From DATFXM01 sp035315885 (lineage in GTDB: Bacteria > Acidobacteriota > Blastocatellia > UBA7656), in the NCBI GenBank assembly GCA_035315885.1, contig DATFXM010000069.1:1-64000 (forward strand): 64,000 bases of DNA, read 5' to 3'. Position numbers and translations under genes: made by a program. Numbering within the stretch: position 1 is the stretch's first letter; every line of letters begins with the position of its first letter. The notes under the pieces are model-generated. The model was not told the origin of the DNA, ran no database searches, and saw only the letters and a list, made by a program, of their open reading frames with translations. Below are positions 1-8,644 of this stretch, piece after piece.

Positions 1-163
1 CACAACTCACAACTCACACCTCACAACTCACAACTCACAACTCACAACTCACAACTCACAACTCACAACTCACAACTCACAACTCACAACTCACAACTCA
101 CAACTCACAACTCACAACTCACAACTCACAACTCACAACTCACAACTCAGAACTCAGAACTCC
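1..163. repeat. Tandem heptamer array (aactcac)n
   Basis: About 22 head-to-tail copies of the 7-bp unit aactcac fill the left edge of the window and grade into aactcag units at the right end. The array may continue beyond base 1. It lies immediately 3' of rsmH, whose stop is at 170, so it occupies the place where the rest of a dcw cluster (ftsL, ftsI) might be expected. The unit is a close variant of the actcagc/aactcag heptamers seen elsewhere in this window. There is no spacer structure, so it is not a CRISPR. Confidence 0.95.
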
Positions 164-169
164 GTCCGC

Positions 170-1135
170 CTACCGCTTCTCGCAAACCCGCAGCAGCGCG
201 CTTCGCGCTCGAGGGTTGGCGTTGCTCTCGGCCTCGGAGGGTCTAACCGGTTTCCTTGTAAGAACCGTGACTCTCCTGCTCGCACCGCATCGTTCGCAAA
301 TCGTCCGATTGCCCGGCGCACTATCTGCTGGCGGGACTCGAACCGGCCCTTCGCAGATGCAACGGCCGGACTCGCGCAGGAACGACCGCTTCACGATTCG
401 ATCCTCGAGCGAATGAAAAGAGATGATTGCCAGTCGCCCCCCGACCTCGAGCACATCGATCGCCTTGGGAATCAGCCGCTCCAGCGCGTCCAGCTCTCCG
501 TTCACCGCAATTCGAAGCGCCTGAAACGTCCTGGTAGCCGGGTGAATTCGCCATCGACCCCGGACCTTCAACGCCCGCACCACGATCTCAGCCAGTCGCA
601 CCGTAGTCGCAATCGGCTCGCGGTCTCGCTCGCGAACGATCGCTCTCGCCACTTTCCGAGATCCTCGTTCTTCCCCGTATTCAAAGATCAGATCGGCCAG
701 CTCATTCTCTGAAAGCGAGTTGACCAGCATTGCCGCGGTCTCTTCGCCTGCCGCATCCATTCTCATGTCAAGGGGCGCGTCTTCGAGAAAGCTGAATCCT
801 CGCTCTCTTCGAGCGAGTTGCAGCGATGAAACTCCGAGATCCGCCAGGACCCCGCGGGCTGCACCCACCCCGAGGCGTTCAAGAACAAGATCAAGCTCCG
901 AAAAGCTTGCGTGCACCAGCGCCGCACGACCTTCAAATCGCAACAAACGCTCGCGCGCAATCTCGATTGCGTCGCGGTCGCAGTCGAGTCCAATCAGTCG
1001 AGTGGACTCTGATGCCTCGAGCAGCGATGCCGCGTGCCCGCCCAGCCCGACGGTGCAGTCGACAAATGTCCCGCCCTCGGATGGCCTGAGCCAGCCGACG
1101 ACTTCCGACAATAAGACGGGCTTGTGAATCTGCAT
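170..1135 (-). CDS. rsmH: 16S rRNA (cytosine(1402)-N(4))-methyltransferase RsmH
   Basis: RsmH (MraW) uses S-adenosylmethionine to N4-methylate C1402 in the decoding centre of 16S rRNA. The protein has about 321 residues, the usual family length. The SAM-binding stretch FVDCTVGLGGHA lies near residues 24-35, followed by GVLADLGVSSLQL near 95, the family segment ending in APLDMRMD near 120, and the C-terminal motif ISFHSLEDRIVK. The start at 1135 gives the typical N-terminus MQIHKPVLL; an in-frame ATG at 1159 would add eight residues with no better ribosome-binding site. It lies 100 bp downstream of mraZ, the standard dcw order, and should share its transcript. Identification is firm; only the start is uncertain. 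Confidence 0.97.
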   Translation of the reverse strand: MQIHKPVLLSEVVGWLRPSEGGTFVDCTVGLGGHAASLLEASESTRLIGLDCDRDAIEIARERLLRFEGRAALVHASFSELDLVLERLGVGAARGVLADLGVSSLQLARRERGFSFLEDAPLDMRMDAAGEETAAMLVNSLSENELADLIFEYGEERGSRKVARAIVRERDREPIATTVRLAEIVVRALKVRGRWRIHPATRTFQALRIAVNGELDALERLIPKAIDVLEVGGRLAIISFHSLEDRIVKRSFLRESGRCICEGPVRVPPADSAPGNRTICERCGASRRVTVLTRKPVRPSEAESNANPRARSALLRVCEKR

Positions 1136-1235
1136 TTCATTTGACTGCTCGCCGTGCATTTAGTCGTCATCGCTCTATTCGTCACAGTTGTCCGTCGTCG
1201 TCTTTCGTTGAACAATTCGAGCAACCAGCTCGCGT

Positions 1236-1676
1236 TCAGATTCCGAGTGCCGCAAGGGCGGCCGCGTCTTCATCCGTGTACGGTTCGCCGTCGATGCGAG
1301 CCTTGAACTTGTCAAGCTCCCACACCTCGAGATAATGCAGATATCCGAGCACCGCTACATCGCCCATCAACGCCGCGCTGGATCGCAGCAGCGGATGAAC
1401 AAGCAGTCTTCCCTGAGCGTCGCGCTCGGCAACTTGCCCGTAGTAGTTCGTGCGGTCGAGAAATTTTCGCACCGCTTTGTCCATCGTTCCTTTTGCGCGA
1501 AGCTTCTCTTCAATCTTCAGCCACTCCGCCATCGGATACAGCCTCGCGTATTCGCCTGTCACGCTCGTAACGTAGAATTCAACGCCGTAGTGTTCGTCGA
1601 TGAACCGACGGTAGGCAGCCGGTAGTTTTATCCGGCCCTTCTCATCCATCCTGACGGTGTAGTGGCCTCGAAGCAT
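1236..1676 (-). CDS. mraZ: Transcriptional regulator MraZ
   Basis: MraZ is a DNA-binding protein of the AbrB/SpoVT fold that usually heads the division and cell-wall cluster and represses its own promoter. The 146-residue protein has two copies of the domain: one starting MLRGHYTVRMDEKGRIKLPA, the second around residues 80-125 containing VAERDAQGRLLV. A GGAG ribosome-binding site lies about 7 bases before the ATG. The gene is preceded by a roughly 200-base leader, a strong sigma-70-type promoter and three regularly spaced AGTGG boxes, as expected of an autoregulated mraZ. rsmH follows. Confidence 0.97.
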   Translation of the reverse strand: MLRGHYTVRMDEKGRIKLPAAYRRFIDEHYGVEFYVTSVTGEYARLYPMAEWLKIEEKLRAKGTMDKAVRKFLDRTNYYGQVAERDAQGRLLVHPLLRSSAALMGDVAVLGYLHYLEVWELDKFKARIDGEPYTDEDAAALAALGI

Positions 1677-1845
1677 CTCGCTCCAAAAAACTCTCGCCCT
1701 TTCGAGTCGACGCAGCCGCCTTCGGACACCCCGTCGCCGTGCGCTTTGCTACGACTCTTGTCGCCTCGCTCGATCTTCAATCGACCCGAATCTCTCGATA
1801 ACCCTCAAACAACTTCAATCAGCTTCGACTCATCTCAGCCGTGGA

Positions 1846-1910
1846 CCACTTGGTTCCACTTCGCTCCACTATGACCCGCGTAGAATACGCCAGAGCTGTA
1901 GCAGTGTCAA
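1846..1910 (-). promoter_or_regulatory. dcw (mraZ) promoter with three MraZ-type operator boxes
   Basis: On the minus strand TTGACA (1905-1910) and TATTCT (1882-1887) are separated by exactly 17 bases, a near-consensus sigma-70 promoter with a predicted start near 1875. Just downstream lie three AGTGG boxes at 1866-1870, 1856-1860 and 1846-1850, each separated by exactly 5 bases. Known MraZ operators are G-rich boxes repeated with a 10-bp period, so these very probably bind the MraZ encoded 170 bases downstream. The rest of 1677-2075 holds no gene I can support. Confidence 0.85.
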
Positions 1911-2075
1911 GCGTGAAGTGGTTGAAGAAAAAGTGATTTGTGGCAATCCGTCGTGCCGATTCGGCCCGCCCGCGGCTCTCAACCCCTCAGTCCGCCGCGG
2001 TTCACTATTGAATACCGCCACCCTTCCAACTGTGATATATTGCCAAACTTTAAAATCCGCCTCTGAAATCATGAC

Positions 2076-2852
2076 ATGGGCAACTCGACGCCGGTGATCG
2101 TCGCCTACGGGCTAGCGGCGGCATTCGCAAATCTCCTCGGAGGTATGCTGGTCTCCTCGCGCAGGTTTGGGCCGGCCGCTCTCCGATATCTCATAGCATT
2201 GGGCGCCGGGTTCATGCTCGCCGCGGTGTTTATCAAGATCATTCCCGAAACGACTCATCAGTGGTCTGACGAAGTACTAGCGCCGATGGCCTGGCTGCTG
2301 GGCGGGTACCTGCTGATCCAATTCGTGGAGCACACAATCGCTCCACATTTTCACTTCGGCGAGGAAACCCACGAAGAGGCCATGCTCGCTCAGCACGCCG
2401 CGGTAGCGGGTGTCAGCGCGTTGATGGTCCACACTTTTTTTGACGGCGTGTCGATAGCCGTAGCGTCGCTGGTCAGCACGAACCTCGGAATCCTCATCTT
2501 CATGGCGATAATTCTCCACAAGCTGCCGGAAGGCTTCACCGTGGCGTCGATGATGCTTGCAGCCGGCAGGAGCAGAAAGAGTGCGTTGATTTCTTCGCTG
2601 ATGGTCGGGCTGGCCACGCTCCTGGGTGTAGCGCTGGTGTTGGCGTTCCGGCACTCGTCGGTTGACTCGCGGCCGTTGTCGGCGTACGTGCTGCCGTTCT
2701 CGGGTGGAGTAACGCTCTATGTCGCAGCTTCGGACCTGATTCCGGAAGTCAACACTCGCGAAGGCGGGCTCAGGATTTCGCTTATGGTGTTCGCCGGCGT
2801 AGCGCTGCTGTATGCCACCGAAAGGGTTGTAAGCGCACTGGGACTCGGATGA
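2076..2852 (+). CDS. ZIP family divalent metal transporter
   Basis: ZIP transporters carry Zn(II), Fe(II) or other divalent cations into the cytoplasm. The 258-residue protein has about eight hydrophobic segments and both metal-site helices. One carries the HTFFDG motif (His119, Asp123), the other HKLPEG (His148), matching the binuclear centre of ZupT/GufA-like members. A His-rich loop (HFHFGEETHEEAM, near residues 91-103) precedes the first metal helix and may sense or deliver metal. The gene diverges from the mraZ promoter and faces the convergent POT gene. The metal carried cannot be told from sequence. Confidence 0.93.
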   Translation: MGNSTPVIVAYGLAAAFANLLGGMLVSSRRFGPAALRYLIALGAGFMLAAVFIKIIPETTHQWSDEVLAPMAWLLGGYLLIQFVEHTIAPHFHFGEETHEEAMLAQHAAVAGVSALMVHTFFDGVSIAVASLVSTNLGILIFMAIILHKLPEGFTVASMMLAAGRSRKSALISSLMVGLATLLGVALVLAFRHSSVDSRPLSAYVLPFSGGVTLYVAASDLIPEVNTREGGLRISLMVFAGVALLYATERVVSALGLG

Positions 2853-2885
2853 GTTGCCACGAGGAATGCAACAACCCTTCTTTTT

Positions 2886-4502
2886 TCAGTGGACCCTTCC
2901 CATCATCTTGCGGATGCTTGGGGCAAGTGCCGCCAGAATCGCCGCCGCTGCAAGAGTGATCAGCGCCACCCCGCCAAACATCTTGAGCAACGCACCCTCG
3001 GCTTTTGGATCAAAGTTCCCCGCAACCCAGCCTGCAATGTAGTTACCCAATGAAATCGAGAGAAACCAGATGCCCATCATCAGGCCGACGACGCGGGCGG
3101 GCGCCAGCTTCGTGACCGTGCTCAGACCGACCGGACTCAGGCTCAACTCTCCGAACGTGTGAAGCATATAAACCAGAATCAACCAGCCTGGGCCTACCGG
3201 TCCGGATTTGGTGAGCGTCGAAGCAAACGCCACGACTATGAAGCCGAGGCTGACGAACAGAAGTCCAATGGCGAATTTCATCGGACTCGAGGGCTGGCGA
3301 CTGCCAAGGCGAATCCAGAGCACCGAAAAGACTGGAGCAAAAAGAATCAGGAATATCGAGTTGACCGATTGAAGATACGTAGCGTCAAATTGCCAGCTAC
3401 CGACATTGTGCCGAGTCAGAGTGTCGGCAAAAAGATTCAGGCTGGAACCGGCCTGCTCAAAAGCCATCCAGAACAGCGTCGCAAACAGGAAGAGGATACC
3501 GACGACCGCCATTCGGAGCTTCTCATCTCTGGTAAACGGCTGTTTCGGAACGGTCACCTTCTCGGTCTCTTTTGAGGCTTGTCGTCTTTGTCCTATGGCT
3601 CCTAGCGGGTGTTTACGAAGCTCCGCGCTTCTCTTCTTTTCACCCCTGGTGACGTAGCGCGTTACTTCATTCCCCACGATAGCGCCGATGAGCACTGCTG
3701 CCAGCAGCCAGAAAATATCGCTCGAGCTGGCGAGCTGGGCTACCGAGGCCTTGAACAACACGAGCGTCAACCCGCCCATGAAGGCACCGAATGAGATCAA
3801 CAGCAATCTGATCGCGCGAGGGTACAGGTATTGAATGATGCCGAAGGTCATGCCTAGACCTGCCGCGGCGAAGCCGACGTGCCAGGTGTTTTCGGGATGC
3901 AAACCAAACGCTCCTACAATCGACTTGAATTCGGGCCGCCTTGCAAGAAAGCCGCAAACGATTGGAGCTATCAGAGCACCGGTGTTGATTCCCATGTAGT
4001 ACACCGAGAAGCCCGCGTCGCGTCTGGGATCATCCTGGCTGTACAGCATGCCTACCATGGTGCTGATGTTAGGCTTCAGCAACCCAGTGCCAATTACGAT
4101 GAGTATCAAACCCGAGAAAAAGGTCGGTAAAGTCGGAACGGCCATCGAAAAATGTCCGAGGGCAATGAAGACTCCCCCGCACAAGACCGTGAGTCTCGCG
4201 CCGAGTAGTTTGTCTGCGACCCAACCTCCGGGAATCGAAGTCAGATAGACCGAACCAGTGTAAGCCCCATAGATCGACGCCGCCTTTGCCGTTGGAAATC
4301 CAAGCCCGCCATTTGCAGGCGAAGCGACCATGAACAACAACAATAGGGCTCGCATTCCGTAATAGCTGAAGCGTTCCCACATCTCGGTGAAGAACAACGT
4401 GGTGAGTCCGGCCGGGTGTCCGCCGATGCCGGAACTGTCTTTTATGGAATCTGGACTCTCGTCTGGTACAGTCTCCTCGGGAACATAGGTTTTTGTGGCC
4501 AT
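2886..4502 (-). CDS. POT/PTR2 family proton-dependent oligopeptide transporter
   Basis: A 538-residue inner-membrane protein of the proton-coupled oligopeptide transporter family, importing di- and tripeptides. It has the signature FFTEMWERFSYYGMRALL near residue 30 (the ExxER-type helix 1 motif) and the second PTR2 motif GGWVADKLLGAR. About 14 hydrophobic segments are visible with a charged cytoplasmic linker in the middle (Lys/Arg-rich, near residues 270-310). The start MATKTYVPEE is chosen because GGAG lies about 9 bases upstream. Longer reading frames would translate the gcagtag repeat at 4621-4650. It converges on the ZIP gene with only 33 bp between stops. Confidence 0.93.
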   Translation of the reverse strand: MATKTYVPEETVPDESPDSIKDSSGIGGHPAGLTTLFFTEMWERFSYYGMRALLLLFMVASPANGGLGFPTAKAASIYGAYTGSVYLTSIPGGWVADKLLGARLTVLCGGVFIALGHFSMAVPTLPTFFSGLILIVIGTGLLKPNISTMVGMLYSQDDPRRDAGFSVYYMGINTGALIAPIVCGFLARRPEFKSIVGAFGLHPENTWHVGFAAAGLGMTFGIIQYLYPRAIRLLLISFGAFMGGLTLVLFKASVAQLASSSDIFWLLAAVLIGAIVGNEVTRYVTRGEKKRSAELRKHPLGAIGQRRQASKETEKVTVPKQPFTRDEKLRMAVVGILFLFATLFWMAFEQAGSSLNLFADTLTRHNVGSWQFDATYLQSVNSIFLILFAPVFSVLWIRLGSRQPSSPMKFAIGLLFVSLGFIVVAFASTLTKSGPVGPGWLILVYMLHTFGELSLSPVGLSTVTKLAPARVVGLMMGIWFLSISLGNYIAGWVAGNFDPKAEGALLKMFGGVALITLAAAAILAALAPSIRKMMGRVH

Positions 4503-4618
4503 TCGGACTCCGATAGCAGGATTTGATTTTTTCGAGCTTAGATTTCGAGCTGTGAACTGCTGGCTGAACGGCAGCGCGCGCAAGGAGATTTTATAATGAT
4601 CCGCGTGCAAAGGGAAGT

Positions 4619-4777
<159 letters not shown>

Positions 4778-4778
4778 C

Positions 4779-5654
4779 ATGTTCGAATGGACTATCGATG
4801 ACAGGCGGTTCCTCGTTCGTGAGCTCGAATCAATAGATGAGTTCCACGTGGTCGAAGACATCCAACGTGAAGCCTGGCAGTTCAGCGACCTGGATGTCGT
4901 ACCCGCCGCAACCCTCATTGCAACCCAACACGCCGGCGGCCTGCTGCTCGGCGCCTTCGAGTCCCAGCATCAGAACATGATCGGGTTCGCCTACGCATTC
5001 CCCGCCTTCGAGCACAGCAGGATCTCCCTTCATTCGCATATGCTGGCAGTGCTCACCGAGTATCGAAACTGCCAGGCGGGCTTTTATCTCAAAGTCGCTC
5101 AACGAGAGTACGCCCTGCAGAAAGGCCTGGATGAGATCACCTGGACCTATGATCCGCTCCAGACTCTCAACGCCCATCTGAATTTTGGAAAGCTGGGTGT
5201 GATAGCGCGACGGTACCTTGTCAACTTTTACGGCGAAGAGACCTCGAGTCCTCTTCACCGAGGATTCGGGACCGACCGGTTGTGGGTGAGCTGGCTGCTC
5301 GACACAAAACACGTGCTGAGCCGGATCCAGCGAGAAGAAACGACTCTCCGGCCCGATTCTCTGTTCAGTACTTCCGAAGCGGATGGCCCCGCCAACGCGC
5401 TGGTGGTTCGCGAAGGCGACCGGCCCCGAATCCGCGACTTTGAAAAAGTGACGGGCAACACTTGTCTCATCGAAATACCCCAAGGTATCAACCAGCTCAA
5501 GGAGGCAGAGCCGGAGCTTGGGCTTGCGTGGCGAGAAGCCACTCGGGCCGCTTTCTTGTGGGCACTCGAGCAAAATTATTTCGTCCAGGATTTCGTTAGA
5601 TGGAACATGAAACCGCCCAGATGGTTTTATGTTTTGAGGAGAGAGTCGTCCTAG
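4779..5654 (+). CDS. GNAT-fold acetyltransferase-like protein (COG3375-like)
   Basis: The 291-residue protein resembles a conserved family of large GNAT-superfamily proteins of unknown substrate. Visible hallmarks are the N-terminal segment with QREAWQFSDLDVVPA near residues 30-44, the central HSHMLAVLTEYRNCQAGF where GNAT proteins bind acetyl-CoA, and EITWTYDPLQTLNAHLNF near residue 120. The ATG directly abuts the heptamer array, so there is no Shine-Dalgarno sequence; a slightly different start is possible. I cannot assign a substrate. Confidence 0.75.
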   Translation: MFEWTIDDRRFLVRELESIDEFHVVEDIQREAWQFSDLDVVPAATLIATQHAGGLLLGAFESQHQNMIGFAYAFPAFEHSRISLHSHMLAVLTEYRNCQAGFYLKVAQREYALQKGLDEITWTYDPLQTLNAHLNFGKLGVIARRYLVNFYGEETSSPLHRGFGTDRLWVSWLLDTKHVLSRIQREETTLRPDSLFSTSEADGPANALVVREGDRPRIRDFEKVTGNTCLIEIPQGINQLKEAEPELGLAWREATRAAFLWALEQNYFVQDFVRWNMKPPRWFYVLRRESS

Positions 5655-5784
5655 TTTCTGGCTTCTGGTTGCTGGTTATGGTTGCTCTCTAGAGTGCTCG
5701 TTCCTATTCAAGGCCAGGATAAGAATGCGACGAGACTGAATTCAACACACTTATACTCCAATGCGACGCTGTTACAATCTTCAT

Positions 5785-7029
5785 ATGCTCGCCAGGGAAC
5801 CGGAAACTCAAAATCGGAGGCCAGGAACCTTCTTGGTGCTGCTAGTCCTGATCCTCGCGATCTCGCTTCCTGTCGGGGCACAGGGAAGAAAAGTGAAGCG
5901 GGGGCATCCGTCCCGCACTCAGGGCACCACCAATGAACGGCAGCAGGAACAGCAGCGTGCGGAATACGGCGCCACCTCGACTTCAGTCCTTGCCCTTCCA
6001 TTCAAGCGATTGTGGCAACATCTAACCGACAGTGCCTCGATGATTCCGCCTACGATCGATCGAAACAGAATACTGCTGCCGTTGTCAGGTGGCAGCGTGA
6101 TTTGTCTCGATATTCGAACCGGCTCGCTACTCTGGTCCAGCGAACCCGGCGGCTCGATCACCGCTCCTATACTCCCGATTGATGAGAATCGCGCGCTGGT
6201 TGTCACTCGCAAGTTGAGCCCTGATGGCAGCGATTCCGGTGCATCGATGCGCGTGATCGACAGTTCCACTGGGCTGACGCTGTGGGCCCACGATTACCCT
6301 CGTGCGTTTACCTCGCCCGCCGGTGCCGGAGCAGGACGCTTGTACGCAGGCTGCGCCGACGGTTCACTTTATGCAATCGGCGAGAAGGATGGCGAAGTTC
6401 TATGGCGAGCCGAAACGCAGGACGTTGTGCGAGGACAGCCGCTCGTGACCGAGTCAGGGGTTTACTTTGGGAGCGACGACGGTGCGATGCGTGCCGTCGA
6501 ACCTGCCACGGGCAAGATCATCTGGAAGCTCCAGACCGGGGCGCGCGTCGCTTGTCCTGCGATCGCCGACGACAAGTATCTGTTCTTCGGGTCAGGCGAT
6601 GGGTACGCCTACGCGGTCAATCGTAATACGGGTGTGGTGAAGTGGCGGTCAAGAACGGGTGCGGCCATCGAAGCTCCTCCGGTGTTCGTAGGCGACCGGC
6701 TGCTCGTGGCTTCTTTTGATAACTTTGTCTACTGCCTGTCACGAGCCACCGGCGACCGCGCCTGGAAACGGCGACTCGAGAACAGAATTTCCGCAGCACC
6801 CATCATTGAAGGCGATGCGAATCTGGTTGCGCCGCTGAGGGGTGATTACATTGCGGTGTTTTTGAACGCAGACGGCAGGCGGGTAAACATCTACCAGTTG
6901 GAAACAGATTTCGAGATCGTAGCCGCTCCGAGTTTTTCCAGCGAACTGCTGGTGCTTGCCACAAACAAGGGTCTGGTAGTTGCAGCGCCGGTTCGCGCGC
7001 CAGACTCATCCACCGCTCAAAAGAAATGA
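5785..7029 (+). CDS. Secreted PQQ-like beta-propeller repeat protein
   Basis: A roughly 414-residue protein with an N-terminal hydrophobic export segment (LVLLVLILAISLPVGAQG). It is followed by repeated blades of the PQQ/BamB type: ICLDIRTGSLLWSSEPGG, LYAIGEKDGEVLWRAET, MRAVEPATGKIIWKLQTG, AYAVNRNTGVVKWRSRTG and VYCLSRATGDRAWKRR. The A-x-(D/N)-x-x-T-G-x-x-x-W pattern is the hallmark of WD-like PQQ propellers. Some members bind PQQ; others, such as BamB, are scaffolds. No dehydrogenase catalytic residues stand out, so a structural or assembly role is more likely. Start chosen at the second ATG (MLAREPE). Confidence 0.85.
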   Translation: MLAREPETQNRRPGTFLVLLVLILAISLPVGAQGRKVKRGHPSRTQGTTNERQQEQQRAEYGATSTSVLALPFKRLWQHLTDSASMIPPTIDRNRILLPLSGGSVICLDIRTGSLLWSSEPGGSITAPILPIDENRALVVTRKLSPDGSDSGASMRVIDSSTGLTLWAHDYPRAFTSPAGAGAGRLYAGCADGSLYAIGEKDGEVLWRAETQDVVRGQPLVTESGVYFGSDDGAMRAVEPATGKIIWKLQTGARVACPAIADDKYLFFGSGDGYAYAVNRNTGVVKWRSRTGAAIEAPPVFVGDRLLVASFDNFVYCLSRATGDRAWKRRLENRISAAPIIEGDANLVAPLRGDYIAVFLNADGRRVNIYQLETDFEIVAAPSFSSELLVLATNKGLVVAAPVRAPDSSTAQKK

Positions 7030-7041
7030 TCCAAAAATAAC

Positions 7042-7081
7042 TCGCCGCAGCACTCGAAGCTTTGATCAAGCGCTGCGGCGA
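7042..7081. terminator. Inverted repeat downstream of the beta-propeller gene
   Basis: Ten-base arms TCGCCGCAGC and GCTGCGGCGA are separated by 20 bases, just after the stop at 7029. There is no T-tract, so this may act as a 3' RNA stabiliser or a factor-assisted terminator rather than a classical intrinsic one. Confidence 0.5.
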
Positions 7082-7174
7082 CCTGATCGGAACAAACTTA
7101 GGGGGAGAGCTTGATTCCGATATCAGGGGGCGATCAATACGGGGCGTGGCGACTACAAACTCGTCGGGTTATGT

Positions 7175-7297
7175 ATGAGACCTGCGAGGGGCGATCATAC
7201 CTATATCAACTCTTATTCCAGTACAGGCGCGCCTCCCGTTTCGGGTGAAGTGCAAACGATCTTCACAAAAATCGGCGAAGCCCTCCCCACGAGCTAA
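7175..7297 (+). pseudogene. Possible remnant or small ORF in intergenic space
   Basis: A 40-codon frame (reading on from an open frame without a start that begins near 7117) ends in a protein-like tail, GEVQTIFTKIGEALPTS, then TAA. Composition looks coding, but there is no ribosome-binding site and I recognise no family. It may be the tail of a decayed gene. The rest of 7030-7416 shows nothing else I can support. Confidence 0.2.
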
Positions 7298-7416
7298 TGC
7301 CCTTTCAATCACAATTCCGGCAGATTGAAGTGACTATTCGTGCTGACTGCTCGAAGCTGACCGAATCAGAGATTCGTGGGTGACGCGTTATCGCGCCACA
7401 AGGATGACAACTGCTG

Positions 7417-8628
7417 TCACAGTTTGAGGACGCCGCACATCAGCTCCACACCCTCAGCTATCCTTTCAGGTGATTCCCTGGAGTAGGCGAGACGAATTGT
7501 GGTTTGACCCGAGCCGTCGACAAAGAACGGCGCGCCGGGAACGTACGCCACACCGTTGTCGATCGCCGCTAAAAGTCTTGATCCGGTATCGATTCCTTCA
7601 GCAAGCTCCAGCAGCACAAAGAAGCCTCCCGCAGGCTTCGTCCATCGAGACCCGGCGGGCGCAAACCGCTCAAGCGCATCGAACATCGACAGCCGTCGCA
7701 CGTTGTAAAACTCTCGCAGCTTTCCCAGCCGCTTCTCGATAAGGCCCCGTCGAATCGCTTCCATTACGATAGCCTGGTCGAGCACGCTGGACGACAAGTC
7801 TGCGCCTTCTTTAGCCAGTTCGATTTTCGCGGCGAGCTGCTCGGGCGCTCTCACATAAGCCGCTCGCAGCCCCGGCGCGAGTACCTTCGAAAAAGTGCCC
7901 AGATAAAGGACACGCTCTGGAGCTATCGCGGCTATAGGCGCCAGCCGAGACGAATCATCCAGGTACAGATCGAAATATGCGTCGTCTTCGACTATCAACA
8001 GATCGTTCTCTTCAGCGATTTCCACCAGCTCTCGACGCCTAGCGGGATCGAGCGTGACTCCCGACGGGTTTTGAAAGTTCGGGATCGTATAGATGCATTT
8101 TGCGCGACGCCCCTCGCTTCGTATCCGGTCCAGCGTCTCACGCAATTCAGAGGTCACGATGCCGTTGTCGTCCTGTCTTATGCCTACGAGTTCGGCACCG
8201 GTGTTTTGAAGCGCGATGATGCCGCCAATGTAGCTGGGCAACTCTACAAGGGCTACATCTCCCCGGTTGAGCAGTATGCGAGAGACAAAGTCGAGGCCCT
8301 GCTGGGAGCCGCTGGTCATTACTACTTCGGTCGGCTTCGCCTCGCCGATTCCCCTGCTGCGGAGAATGTCTACAACAGCCTCGACCAGCGTGGACTGACC
8401 TTTCGTAGGTCCGTACTGCAGCGCAACTCTTCCGCGATCGGTAATCACCTGTCTGGCGATCTCAGACAGTTCTTCAATAGGAAACGTGTCAGGGCTGGGC
8501 GCGCCGGCGGCGAGCGAGATGACTTCACGGCGGCCAAGCAGAACAGTCAACTTGCGAATCGCATTCGATTGCAATCCCCGGCCGAGGTCGGACAATAACT
8601 CCGCGTAGTCGATTTCTGTTTTGAGCAT
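7417..8628 (-). CDS. PLP-dependent aminotransferase, class I/II fold (2-aminoadipate transaminase-like)
   Basis: A 403-residue fold-type I aminotransferase. It has the N-terminal ISLAAGAPSPDTFP, the cofactor-binding SGSQQGLD, the substrate motif IPNFQNPSG, the PLP-ring aspartate in EDDAYFDLY, and the Schiff-base lysine Lys248 in GTFSKVLAPGLR. This pattern is typical of LysN/ARO8-type and MocR-related free aminotransferases, which act on 2-aminoadipate, aromatic or branched-chain amino acids. No helix-turn-helix domain is present, so it is not a MocR regulator. The start at 8628 lies 17 bases after the end of the DUF1573 gene, so the two are probably co-transcribed. Exact substrate unknown. 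Confidence 0.9.
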   Translation of the reverse strand: MLKTEIDYAELLSDLGRGLQSNAIRKLTVLLGRREVISLAAGAPSPDTFPIEELSEIARQVITDRGRVALQYGPTKGQSTLVEAVVDILRSRGIGEAKPTEVVMTSGSQQGLDFVSRILLNRGDVALVELPSYIGGIIALQNTGAELVGIRQDDNGIVTSELRETLDRIRSEGRRAKCIYTIPNFQNPSGVTLDPARRRELVEIAEENDLLIVEDDAYFDLYLDDSSRLAPIAAIAPERVLYLGTFSKVLAPGLRAAYVRAPEQLAAKIELAKEGADLSSSVLDQAIVMEAIRRGLIEKRLGKLREFYNVRRLSMFDALERFAPAGSRWTKPAGGFFVLLELAEGIDTGSRLLAAIDNGVAYVPGAPFFVDGSGQTTIRLAYSRESPERIAEGVELMCGVLKL

Positions 8629-8644
8629 CGGTTTTCGAAGAGGG

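Noticed and set aside
1..163. Possible CRISPR array
   Set aside because: Units are 7 bp with no spacers and no cas genes are in the window.
1869..2072. 67-codon minus-strand frame upstream of mraZ
   Set aside because: It covers the mraZ promoter and has no ribosome-binding site or recognisable sequence.
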